Positions 52,184 through 62,161 of a stretch of 64,000 bases of DNA are shown here, piece after piece (the first letter of the stretch is position 1; each line of letters opens with the position of its first letter). The notes beneath the pieces are model-generated. The model did not search any database. It was given only the letters and a program-made list of their open reading frames with translations, and was not told the origin of the DNA. Source of the stretch: Candidatus Kouleothrix ribensis (GTDB lineage: Bacteria > Chloroflexota > Chloroflexia > Chloroflexales > Roseiflexaceae); NCBI GenBank assembly GCA_016722075.1, contig JADKGW010000001.1, positions 3,844,001-3,908,000 on the forward strand. The letters are read 5' to 3'. The position numbers and the translations under genes were made by a program.

Positions 52184-52831
52184 ATGATGTTTCAGCCACT
52201 GATCGACCAGGCCCGCGATATGATCCAGCGACTGCACGCCAGTGCCGAAAAAGGGCGCGACAACGTGCCCAGCGCCGTGGCGATGCGCTACAGCGAATTC
52301 GAGGCATGGGAGACGGCGGCGCGCGGGATCGTCGACCTGGCGTTTGGCCACGCCCCCGACGCGATCGAGCGCTGGTATGCGCTCGCCGACCGGCGCAACA
52401 CGCTCATGAGCGAGGCGATGCTCAAAGATGTCAAGCGTGGCGAATACTACGGTATGATCGATTATTTCCACCTGGCGATCGGGCTGCTGCTCGAGTTCGA
52501 GGCCGCGTACCATCACGGCGCCGGTGGCCCCATGCCGGCTGCGCCCGCGCCGGCCGCCGGCACGCGCGTCGAGCAGCTGCCGCCCGACGCGCACGAGCAG
52601 GTTGTGCAGGTGCCGCGCCCCAGCCCACAGGCCAGCCAGCCGCGCGTGGCGCGCACCGCCGATGATAGCTGGGATGTGACGATCTCGCTCGGCGCAGCGA
52701 CGTACAACTGGCTCACCGAGGTAGCCACCGCACGCGAGCCGGCCGGTGTCGCCGATGGCGCTGCAATCGCGCGCCTGGCCGCCACGATCGTCGAGCGGGT
52801 GGCCACGCACACCCAGCGCGGCGGTGCGTAA
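52184..52831 (+). CDS. protein of unknown function, helical N-terminus
   Basis: The 215-residue protein has a helical first 110 residues with SEFEAWETAARGIVDLAFG and KDVKRGEYYGMIDYFHLAIG. A disordered Ala/Pro/Gln linker (about 112-150) leads to a short C-terminal region (WDVTISLGAATYNWLTEVATA). There is no signal peptide. The first half has the spacing of a small helical-bundle protein; I recognise no family. It stands alone and points towards the convergent DUF4129 gene. Confidence 0.7.
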   Translation: MMFQPLIDQARDMIQRLHASAEKGRDNVPSAVAMRYSEFEAWETAARGIVDLAFGHAPDAIERWYALADRRNTLMSEAMLKDVKRGEYYGMIDYFHLAIGLLLEFEAAYHHGAGGPMPAAPAPAAGTRVEQLPPDAHEQVVQVPRPSPQASQPRVARTADDSWDVTISLGAATYNWLTEVATAREPAGVADGAAIARLAATIVERVATHTQRGGA

Positions 52832-52852
52832 TCCAGCCTCAGGCCGGGCCGG

Positions 52853-54223
52853 CTACCGATCGGCCTGATCGATCGCGCCCCAGGCCCGCTCGGCCGCGTC
52901 GGCATCGGCGGCGGTAGCACTGCCGGGGCTATAGCGCGCACGCTCGTAGGCTGCGGTCAGCGTGTCGACCGGCGCAGCCGTGCCTGGCAGCAGCGCGCCG
53001 ACCAGCGGGGCATACTCGCCGGCCGTCTGCGCAGTGGCACGCGGCTGGCTGTGCGCCTCGCCCAGTAGCAGCAGGCGGATGTAGCTGCGGCGAATACGGC
53101 TGATCGGGTCGCTGCCGCGCATGCGCGCCAGGGCCGCGCGCAGCCCCCCGGCGCTGTGTGCGGGGCGCCGGGCCAGCAGGCCGCGCAGATCGTCGGCCAG
53201 CCCGCCCCAGCTCCACAACGACTCGCGCTCTTCGTCGGTGGCGGGCGCGCGCATGCGGCGGCGGCGCACCAGCATGATCAGCGCGATGATCAGCAACACC
53301 GGCACCAGCGCCAGCAAACCCTGGATCAGCGCGCGCAGCCATGGCGGGAATATATCGAGCACGCCCGATGCCACCGCCGTAGACGGCTGGGCAGCCTGCT
53401 GCTGGTTGATCAGGCTGCTTAGCATATCGTCGAGATTGATCAGCGCAAGCAGGCGCTCGATCAGCCGGCCGAGCAGGTATAGCAGCGGCGAGAAGATCAG
53501 CGCGATAATCAGCACCAGGCCCTGCCAGAGCGCACGCAGCACGGCGCCAGCCTCGCGGCCGAACAGCGAGCCGATCGCCAGCCCAAGCACCAGCACCGCT
53601 GCTACCGCGCCGAGCAAGATCAGCATGCCGCGCCAGCCCAGCCGGTGCAGCCCCACATCACGATCCTCAGTCGCACTCGCCAGCGCAATCGTCACCAGCC
53701 CCACCACGAAGAAGCTCAGCAGCTCGGTCGAAGCCAGCAGCGCGCGCGCCTCCGACTGGCTGACGCTGAAGAAGCCCAGCCCGACGATCAGCAGCAGGCT
53801 GACCGTGACAGTGCGAAACAGCCGGTGCAGGCTCACGCTGTCGTGCAGCGTCAGGCGGGTGCCGCGCCAGAAGCAGTACATCGCCAGCAGCAGGCACAGG
53901 TAGGCGATGCCCGAGCGCGACGCGCCGAAATCGAGCAGCGCAGCGAGCGCATCACCCCAGCCGCCGAGCGGGCCTAGGCCGCCGCCGAGCTGGCTTTTCA
54001 CCACCCACAGCGCGGCGATCAGCCCGGCCAGCGCCAGCATCGGCCCCTGCCGCTGTGGGGGCAGCCGGCGCAGCACGATCCAGTCGGCCAGCGCGCCGGC
54101 CAGCGCCGCAGCGATCAGGATGCCCCAGGCATCACCACCACTCAGCGCCAGCAGCAGCGCCGGCGGTGTCGCTTCGACCAGCGCCAGCCCGAAGTAGTAA
54201 ACCATTCGCTGCCACGAGAGCAT
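52853..54223 (-). CDS. multi-pass membrane protein with C-terminal DUF4129
   Basis: The 456-residue protein has about ten helices and a soluble C-terminal part ending in DUF4129 (SRIRRSYIRLLLLGEAHSQPRATAQTAGEYA). In many bacteria DUF4129 is fused to a transglutaminase-like domain in moxR-DUF58 operons; here no transglutaminase motif (Cys-His-Asp) is visible and no separate gene encodes one. It is the last gene of the moxR-DUF58-DUF4129 unit, with 11 bases to its neighbour. Confidence 0.82.
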   Translation of the reverse strand: MLSWQRMVYYFGLALVEATPPALLLALSGGDAWGILIAAALAGALADWIVLRRLPPQRQGPMLALAGLIAALWVVKSQLGGGLGPLGGWGDALAALLDFGASRSGIAYLCLLLAMYCFWRGTRLTLHDSVSLHRLFRTVTVSLLLIVGLGFFSVSQSEARALLASTELLSFFVVGLVTIALASATEDRDVGLHRLGWRGMLILLGAVAAVLVLGLAIGSLFGREAGAVLRALWQGLVLIIALIFSPLLYLLGRLIERLLALINLDDMLSSLINQQQAAQPSTAVASGVLDIFPPWLRALIQGLLALVPVLLIIALIMLVRRRRMRAPATDEERESLWSWGGLADDLRGLLARRPAHSAGGLRAALARMRGSDPISRIRRSYIRLLLLGEAHSQPRATAQTAGEYAPLVGALLPGTAAPVDTLTAAYERARYSPGSATAADADAAERAWGAIDQADR

Positions 54224-54234
54224 ACACGCCCCTT

Positions 54235-55449
54235 TCAGCTGGCCGGCCGCTTATGCCCATTGCCGCGCCAATCGGCGCGCGGCGGGGCATGGCGCACCAG
54301 CACGCCCGGCACGGTTGGCGGGGCATCCTCGCCCAGGTACAGCCAGGCCACCGAGCGGCCATACTCGCGCTGGCGCAGCAGCGCGGCGCGCGTACCCTCG
54401 GGCGCAATCACACTCAGCAGCAGCAGCGAGGCACCCCATGGCAGATCCGAGGTCGTTGTGCGCAACAGCCGCGCCATCGGTGTCACCGAGTAGGGCGTCA
54501 GCCGCGCCAGCGTCTCCATGATCCGCTCGAGCTGGGCCGGGCTGCGGCCGGGCGGCAGCCGCACGAAGCGCTCGAACTCAGCCGGCGCGCCATTCACATA
54601 CAGGCCGACGGCATAGCCCTCTGCCAGCCCGGCCTGCGCCAGAGTCGCCGCCGCGCTGATCAGCCGCTCGACCTGCTCTTCATCGATGCCCTGCCAGTAG
54701 CGCTCGAACGAGTCGAGGTCGAGGAAGATCGCAACTTCGCGCGATGTCGTCGCCTCGTAGATTCGGGTCTGAAGCGTACCCGTGCGCGCAGTCGCGCTCC
54801 AATGCACGTCTTTGAGCGGGTCTTCGGGGTGGTAATCGCGCACCCCGATGGTGCGCAGCGGGTCGCGGATGAGCTGGCGCGCACGCAGCTCGCCGAGCGG
54901 GTTGCGCGGCGGCAGGCCTAGCTCGTCGAGCGGCAGCAAGCGCGGGTAGACAATCAGGCTGGTGTGGGCGGGGATATCCAGAACCGAGCGGTAGAAGCCA
55001 AACGGGTCGCCGCCTTCGAGCTGAGCCGGGCCAAGCCGGTAGGCGCCGCGCGCCAGGCAGCGCAGCCGGTAGCGCCAGACGATGCTCTCGTACCAGCGCA
55101 GGCTAGTCATGCGATTGATCACCTGCCGGCCCTCGGTGTCGAGGCGGCGATCGTGGTCGATGATCTCGAGGTTGGCCGGCACGATATCACGAACCAGTAG
55201 CGCCACCAGCGGCAGCGGCTTGCGGTTGGCGATCCGAATGACCAGATCGATCTCGTCGCCGGGGAAGGCGCGCGGCTGGCTGACTTCGCGGGCATACGCG
55301 AGGCGCGCGAGCGACCAGCGATCCCACAGGCGGGCCATGCCGGCGGTCAGCAGCAGCAGGGTGCAGATCAACGCGAGCAGGCCCTGGCCGGTGAGCAGCG
55401 CCAACACCGTGAGAACGATCAGGCTCTGGAGGGTCTGGACACGGAACAT
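54235..55449 (-). CDS. DUF58 domain protein (MoxR-associated, vWA-like)
   Basis: The 404-residue protein has two N-terminal helices (about 8-40), a beta-rich middle and the DUF58 hallmark VRDYHPEDPLKDVHWSATAR near residue 210. The C-terminal part has FLDLDSFE, similar to a von Willebrand A metal strand. DUF58 proteins act with MoxR ATPases in complex maturation; the target is not identified. AAGGAGCG precedes the ATG. It is co-directional with moxR, 42 bases behind. Confidence 0.9.
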   Translation of the reverse strand: MFRVQTLQSLIVLTVLALLTGQGLLALICTLLLLTAGMARLWDRWSLARLAYAREVSQPRAFPGDEIDLVIRIANRKPLPLVALLVRDIVPANLEIIDHDRRLDTEGRQVINRMTSLRWYESIVWRYRLRCLARGAYRLGPAQLEGGDPFGFYRSVLDIPAHTSLIVYPRLLPLDELGLPPRNPLGELRARQLIRDPLRTIGVRDYHPEDPLKDVHWSATARTGTLQTRIYEATTSREVAIFLDLDSFERYWQGIDEEQVERLISAAATLAQAGLAEGYAVGLYVNGAPAEFERFVRLPPGRSPAQLERIMETLARLTPYSVTPMARLLRTTTSDLPWGASLLLLSVIAPEGTRAALLRQREYGRSVAWLYLGEDAPPTVPGVLVRHAPPRADWRGNGHKRPAS

Positions 55450-55491
55450 GCGCGCTCCTTAGACCAGGAGGGCCGGCGGCGGTCGCGTGCC

Positions 55492-56448
<957 letters not shown>

Positions 56449-56584
56449 TGTAGCTCCTTCGCAGTCGGCGCCGCCCGGCCCCGATGTGACGTACGTGGGA
56501 ATCTGCTTGGTAGGGCGGCCGAAGTGTAGCATAGGCGATCGGCAGTGTCAAAGGTTAAGTTTGTTAAGTGGACTGTGCATGTAT

Positions 56585-56975
56585 GGGGTGCTGCGCCCCT
56601 ACTTTGCCGGGGCGCTTCGCCCCCGTGCCCCAGCCACGATGCTCCGGGGCGCTTCGCCCCCGGCCCCCCGATTAGCCCTTCCGGGGCGCTTCGCCCCCGT
56701 GCCCCCGCTGAGGCTTTCCGGGGCGCTTCGCCCCCGACCCCGCTGAGGCTTTCCGGGGCGCTTCGCCCCCGGCCCCCCGATTAGCCCTTCCGGGGCGCGT
56801 CGCCCCTGTGTCCCCGGATCTCGGGGCGCTGCGCCCCCGGCCCCGCTGAGGCTTTCCGGGGCGCTTCGCCCCCGGCCCCCCGATTAGCCCTTCCGGGGCG
56901 CGTCGCCCCTGTGTCCCCGGATCTCGGGGCGCTGCGCCCCCGGCCCCGCTGAGGCTTTCCGGGGCGCTTCGCCCC
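56585..56975. repeat. tandem array of twelve GGGGCG-type hairpins
   Basis: Twelve 15-base palindromes of the kind GGGGCGCTTCGCCCC (variants CTG and CGT in the loop) start at 56585, 56609, 56646, 56683, 56720, 56755, 56792, 56823, 56858, 56895, 56926 and 56961. Linkers alternate among GATTAGCCCTTCC, GCTGAGGCTTTCC and TGTGTCCCCGGATCTC. The last part is a 103-base higher-order repeat with three hairpins per unit (56755 onwards repeated from 56858). It is non-coding in my reading. Confidence 0.9.
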
Positions 56976-56992
56976 CGGCCCCCCGATTAGGG

Positions 56993-57250
56993 GAACCGAG
57001 CCGGTTCCCCTAAAACCCCTCCGGCAAGCGAGGCCATCCCAGCAAAAGCGCCATCGATTCATGCCTTGTCCAACCGATGTAGGCAGTATGCGGGCGATAC
57101 ATGCGGCTGATAGCCTGCTATCGCCAACAAACGCGTGGGTTGCCCTGGGGCATGTGCGCAGAACGATGTGCATACGACAGCGCAAAATAAGGGGTCCGGG
57201 GTGAAACCCCCGGCGCTGGGGTGCAGGGGCCGGCGGCGGCCCCTGCCGCA
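56993..57250. other. spacer between the two arrays, with one perfect hairpin
   Basis: A perfect palindrome AGGGGAACCG-AGC-CGGTTCCCCT lies just after the first array, followed by CTAAAACCCCTCCGG. A GGGGTCCGGGGTGAAACCCC phrase precedes the second array. No gene is seen. Confidence 0.6.
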
Positions 57251-57484
57251 GGGCACGGGGGCGCGCAGCCCCCGAACGCCTGTGGCGCAGGGCACGGGGG
57301 CGCGCAGCCCCCGAACGTCTGTGGCGCGGGACACGGGGGCGCGTAGCCCCCGAACGCCTGTGGCGCGGGACACGGGGGCGCGTAGCCCCCGAACGCCTGT
57401 GGCGCAGGGCACGGGGGCGCGTAGCCCCCGAACGCCTGTGGCGCAGGGCACGGGGGCGCGCAGCCCCCGAACGCCTGTAGCGCG
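57251..57484. repeat. six 39-base tandem repeats with GGGGGC hairpin core
   Basis: Six units of exactly 39 bases start at 57251, 57290, 57329, 57368, 57407 and 57446. Each contains ACGGGGGCGCG, YAGCCCCCGAACG and CCTGTGGCGC. The core GGGGGC-GCGYA-GCCCCC can pair. Since 39 is divisible by 3, all frames stay open and long false reading frames arise on both strands. Confidence 0.93.
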
Positions 57485-57545
57485 CGGGGCACCCGCTTCG
57501 TGTACAATACGCCAAACACAAACCACCGGCAACGAGGGGGCAGGT

Positions 57546-59852
57546 ATGACCAACTATCAGTACCTTGGCAAAGGCCACAAATCGATCGACGGACTCGAGA
57601 AGATCACCGGCCGCGCGCGCTATGTCGCCGATCTCAAGCTGCCGGGCATGCTGTACGCCCGGCCGATCCTGAGCCAGTTCGCCCACGCCGAGATCCGCGC
57701 GATCGACGCGGGCGCGGCCCGCCGGCTGCCCGGCGTGGTCGCGGTGCTCACCGCCGACGACCTGCCGACCCGCGATCGGGCGATCAACTCGCGCCACAGC
57801 GCTGTGCTTGCGCGCGGCAAGGTTGTGTTCGTTGGCCAGCCAGTGGCGCTGGTGGTGGCCGAGAGCGAGGCTATCGCGCGCGACGCAGCCGACCTCGTGC
57901 TGGTCGAGTATGCGCCGCTGCCTGCGGTGGTGAGCCTGCAACAGGCTATCGCGCCGGGCGCGCCGGTGATCTGGCCAAACGGCCTGCCGAAAGAGGGTAT
58001 CGATCTGACTGCCGCCCACGCAGCTGTCGACAAAGATACCGATCAGCATGAGCGCGCGCCCTCGAATGTGCATGCCGAGAACCACTACGCGCGCGGCGAC
58101 GTGGCGTGCGGGCTGGCCGAGGCCGATGTCGTGATCGAGCACACCTACAGCATGCCGATCGTCCACCAGGGCTACCTCGAGCCTAGCGCGGTGCTGGCCG
58201 AGCCCGAGCCGGTCGGCGGCGGTGTGACGCTGTACGTCAGCACGCAGGGCCAGTTCAGCCTGCGCGACGAGGTGGCCCGGCTGCTGAGCCTGCCCAAGCG
58301 CAAGGTGCGAATCGTGCCGATGACCGTCGGCGGCGGGTTTGGCGCAAAGTACGGTATTATCGAGGCGCTGGTGGCCGCCGCTGCCGTGGTGCTGCGCCGG
58401 CCAGTGCGCACGGTGCTGACCCGCTCGGAGGATTTCTTAACCACCACGCCGGCCCCGGCGGTGCAGATCGAGCTGAAGACCGGCGCCCGCCGCGACGGCA
58501 CGCTCTGCGTGCTCCAGGCGCGCGTGCTGGCCGATAATGGCGTATTCCCATTCGCCATCGCCGGCCTGGTTGGGATCCTGCTGGGTGGCTACTATCGGTG
58601 CGAGAACCTGGCGATCGACTGCTACGAGGTATTCACGAATAAGCCGCAGGCCGGCGCCTACCGCGCGCCGGGCGCACCCAACGCCACCTTTGCGCTCGAG
58701 TCGAATATCGACGAGCTGGCCCGCGCGCTCGGGATCGACCCGCTTGAGTTCCGCCTGCACAACGCCGCCGAGACGGGCGACCCCATGGGCAATGGCGACG
58801 CCTGGCCGAATATTGGCCTCAAGCACTGCCTCGAGCGCATGCGCGAGCACCCGCTCTGGCAGGGCGCCGGCAGCGGCGGGGGCGCTTCGCGCGCCGCCCC
58901 TACTGCCGATGACCGCTACGCCGAGGGCTTTGGCCTGGCGGTGGGCGGCTGGCTGTGCGGCATGTCGCCGGCAGCGGCGGTGTGCCGGGCCGACACCGAC
59001 GGCACCATTCGCATCCATGTCGGCTCGGTCGATATCTCGGGCGTGAACAGCAGCCTGGTGCTGGTAGCCGCCGAGGTGCTGGGCGTGCCGCCCGAGCAGG
59101 TCGAGATCCTGCAGGGCGATACGCAGTCGGGCCCGTTCGCCGGGCCAAGCGGCGGCAGCCAGACGACCTACAGCGTATCGGGCGCGGTGGCCAATGCCGC
59201 GCGCGAGGTGCGCCGCAAGCTGCTCGAGCTCGCCGCCGACCAGCTCGAGGCGGCGATCGACGATCTCGAGATCCACGATGGCAAAGCTCAGGTGAAGGGT
59301 GTGCCGGCCAGCGCCGTGCCGATCGGCCGGCTGGTGGCGATCGGCGAGCGCCAGGCCGGCGGCCCCGGCCCGATCGTTGGCGAGGGCCGATCGGCCGTCG
59401 AGGAGAACGCACCCGGCTTCGTGGTACACCTGGCGCATGTGCGCGTCGACCGCGAGACCGGCCAGGTCGCGCCTTTGCGCTACGTCGCGGTGCAGGATGT
59501 TGGGTTCGCGCTCAACCCGACCATGGTCACCGGCCAGGTGCATGGCGGTGTGGTGCAGGGGCTCGGCTGGGCCATGCACGAGGCCATGGTCTACGATGAG
59601 TATGGCCAGCTGCTCACCGGTAGCTTCATGGACTACGACCTGCCCAAGATCGACGGTGTGCCTGCGATCGAAGCCATCCTGGTCGAGAATCGATCGCCGC
59701 ATGGGCCGTTCGGCGCGCGCGGCATTGGCGAGCCGCCGATCACCGCCGGCGCGGCCGCGCTGGCCAACGCCATCCGCGACGCAGTCGGCGCGCGCGTCAC
59801 TGAGACGCCCATTCGCGCCGAGCTGCTCTGGCGAGCGTTGAACCAGGCCTGA
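57546..59852 (+). CDS. xanthine dehydrogenase-family molybdopterin-binding (large) subunit
   Basis: The 768-residue protein has the aldehyde-oxidase a/b-hammerhead domain (KITGRARYVADLKLPGMLYA) and then the molybdopterin-binding domain. Marks are YLEPSAVLAEP, PMTVGGGFGAKYG, the substrate loop NKPQAGAYRAPGAPNATFALE and the C-terminal GPFGARGIGEPP with the catalytic Glu. AYRAPG is of the xanthine/aldehyde oxidase type; the CO dehydrogenase motif AYxCSFR is absent. No FAD or 2Fe-2S subunit gene is adjacent, so it must find partners elsewhere. The start ATG has GAGGGGGC upstream and TACAAT (57503-57508) as -10; the longer frame runs through the 39-base repeats and is rejected. Confidence 0.92.
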   Translation: MTNYQYLGKGHKSIDGLEKITGRARYVADLKLPGMLYARPILSQFAHAEIRAIDAGAARRLPGVVAVLTADDLPTRDRAINSRHSAVLARGKVVFVGQPVALVVAESEAIARDAADLVLVEYAPLPAVVSLQQAIAPGAPVIWPNGLPKEGIDLTAAHAAVDKDTDQHERAPSNVHAENHYARGDVACGLAEADVVIEHTYSMPIVHQGYLEPSAVLAEPEPVGGGVTLYVSTQGQFSLRDEVARLLSLPKRKVRIVPMTVGGGFGAKYGIIEALVAAAAVVLRRPVRTVLTRSEDFLTTTPAPAVQIELKTGARRDGTLCVLQARVLADNGVFPFAIAGLVGILLGGYYRCENLAIDCYEVFTNKPQAGAYRAPGAPNATFALESNIDELARALGIDPLEFRLHNAAETGDPMGNGDAWPNIGLKHCLERMREHPLWQGAGSGGGASRAAPTADDRYAEGFGLAVGGWLCGMSPAAAVCRADTDGTIRIHVGSVDISGVNSSLVLVAAEVLGVPPEQVEILQGDTQSGPFAGPSGGSQTTYSVSGAVANAAREVRRKLLELAADQLEAAIDDLEIHDGKAQVKGVPASAVPIGRLVAIGERQAGGPGPIVGEGRSAVEENAPGFVVHLAHVRVDRETGQVAPLRYVAVQDVGFALNPTMVTGQVHGGVVQGLGWAMHEAMVYDEYGQLLTGSFMDYDLPKIDGVPAIEAILVENRSPHGPFGARGIGEPPITAGAAALANAIRDAVGARVTETPIRAELLWRALNQA

Positions 59853-60133
59853 TCGCAAGCAGTTGCTTAATATGAACCTGTGGTTGTCATCTTGACAGCG
59901 CACCAAGGGTTGCCATGCCACTAGTCGTACACCAGCGCGCCTCACGGCCGCACGGTATGGATCACGAAAATCTGCTCGGTGCCGTATGCTGGGCTGCGGC
60001 GTCTGGCTACGCTAGGCGCCACATGCAACACACCAGCAGCACCACCGGAATTGGGCGTCTATAGCGCCTGGACAGGGGGATTAGAGCCTGGATCGAATCC
60101 AGCTCTCATCTCTTTCTGTGTTGTTTGTGCGAT
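59853..60133. other. intergenic region, nothing recognised
   Basis: This stretch before the nuo promoter holds a lone TTGACA (59892-59897) with no matching -10 and no coding signal. Confidence 0.5.
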
Positions 60134-60162
60134 TTGACACGAAGCCCCGAGAATGGTACATT
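60134..60162 (+). promoter_or_regulatory. promoter before nuoF
   Basis: TTGACA (60134-60139), 17-base spacer, TACATT (60157-60162). The nuoF ATG lies 86 bases downstream. Confidence 0.65.
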
Positions 60163-60247
60163 AGCGTGCGCAGAGCCGCCCCCTACGATACGCACGTCTA
60201 CTGGTATAAACCTGTGCCTTTCGCCTGGCCTGGAAAGTGTGTGCCAT

Positions 60248-61555
<1,308 letters not shown>

Positions 61556-61572
61556 CGCCAAGCGAGGGTGCG

Positions 61573-62133
61573 ATGACGCTGCTCACACACTGGACAATCG
61601 AGCTGATCGAGCGGATGCCGCAGATCGAGGGCGAGCGTTACGAGATCATCGATGGAGAGCTGCAGGTGACTACCCAGCCGCACTTTCGGCATCAGGCCAC
61701 AAGCGATAACTTGATTATCGAATTGGGCAACTGGAGTCGTACTACCGGTTTAGGCCGAACGTTTCAAGCGCCTGGTATCATCTTCCCCAACGGCAACGCC
61801 GTCGCACCCGATATCGTCTGGGTTAGCAAGGCGCGCATGCCCGAGGTGCTTGGCCCCGACGGCAAGCTGCACGCAGCGCCGGATCTTGTAATCGAAATTC
61901 TCTCGCCTGGCAAAGCCAACGAAGAGCGCGACCGCGAGACGAAACTAGCATTGTATGCGCGCCAGGGTGTGCCCGAGTATTGGATCGTCGATTGGCGCGC
62001 CGAGACTATTGATGTGTATCGCCAGGCAAACGATCGATTCCAACGTGTTCAGGCGTTGAAGCCCGACGATCAGATCACGTCGCCACTGCTGCCGGGCTTT
62101 GTTTGCCCGCTGCAGCGATTCTTCGAGCTGTAA
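61573..62133 (+). CDS. Uma2-family (DUF820) PD-(D/E)XK endonuclease-like protein
   Basis: The 186-residue protein has the Uma2 pattern: ERYEIIDGELQV near the N-terminus, VAPDIVWVS, PDLVIEILSPG (the Asp and Glu of the nuclease core), RDRETKLALYARQGVPEYWIVD (Lys) and a C-terminal SPLLPGFVCPL. The catalytic residues look complete. The family is abundant in Chloroflexota and cyanobacteria with no settled role. It sits in the nuoF-nuoG gap, 17 bases after nuoF and 28 before nuoG, same strand, so it is probably co-transcribed with complex I genes. Its third codon positions are slightly less GC-rich than those of its neighbours, suggesting insertion. Confidence 0.9.
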   Translation: MTLLTHWTIELIERMPQIEGERYEIIDGELQVTTQPHFRHQATSDNLIIELGNWSRTTGLGRTFQAPGIIFPNGNAVAPDIVWVSKARMPEVLGPDGKLHAAPDLVIEILSPGKANEERDRETKLALYARQGVPEYWIVDWRAETIDVYRQANDRFQRVQALKPDDQITSPLLPGFVCPLQRFFEL

Positions 62134-62161
62134 AGCTGGTGTAGGCTAGAGAGTAGCTGGT

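Noticed and set aside
56585..56975. Series of transcription terminators for moxR
   Set aside because: The array lies upstream of moxR and has no T-runs; twelve near-identical copies exceed any need for termination.
57251..57484. Possible CRISPR array
   Set aside because: The 39-base units are contiguous with no unique spacers between them, and no cas gene is in the window.
57135..58166. Long reading frames on both strands through the 39-base repeats and the start of the molybdenum-hydroxylase gene, encoding 13-residue repeats
   Set aside because: The unit length is a multiple of three, so any frame stays open. There is no ribosome-binding site, and the true start of the hydroxylase at 57546 has one.
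57546..59852. CO dehydrogenase CoxL
   Set aside because: The active-site loop reads AYRAPG; form I CoxL needs AYxCSFR.
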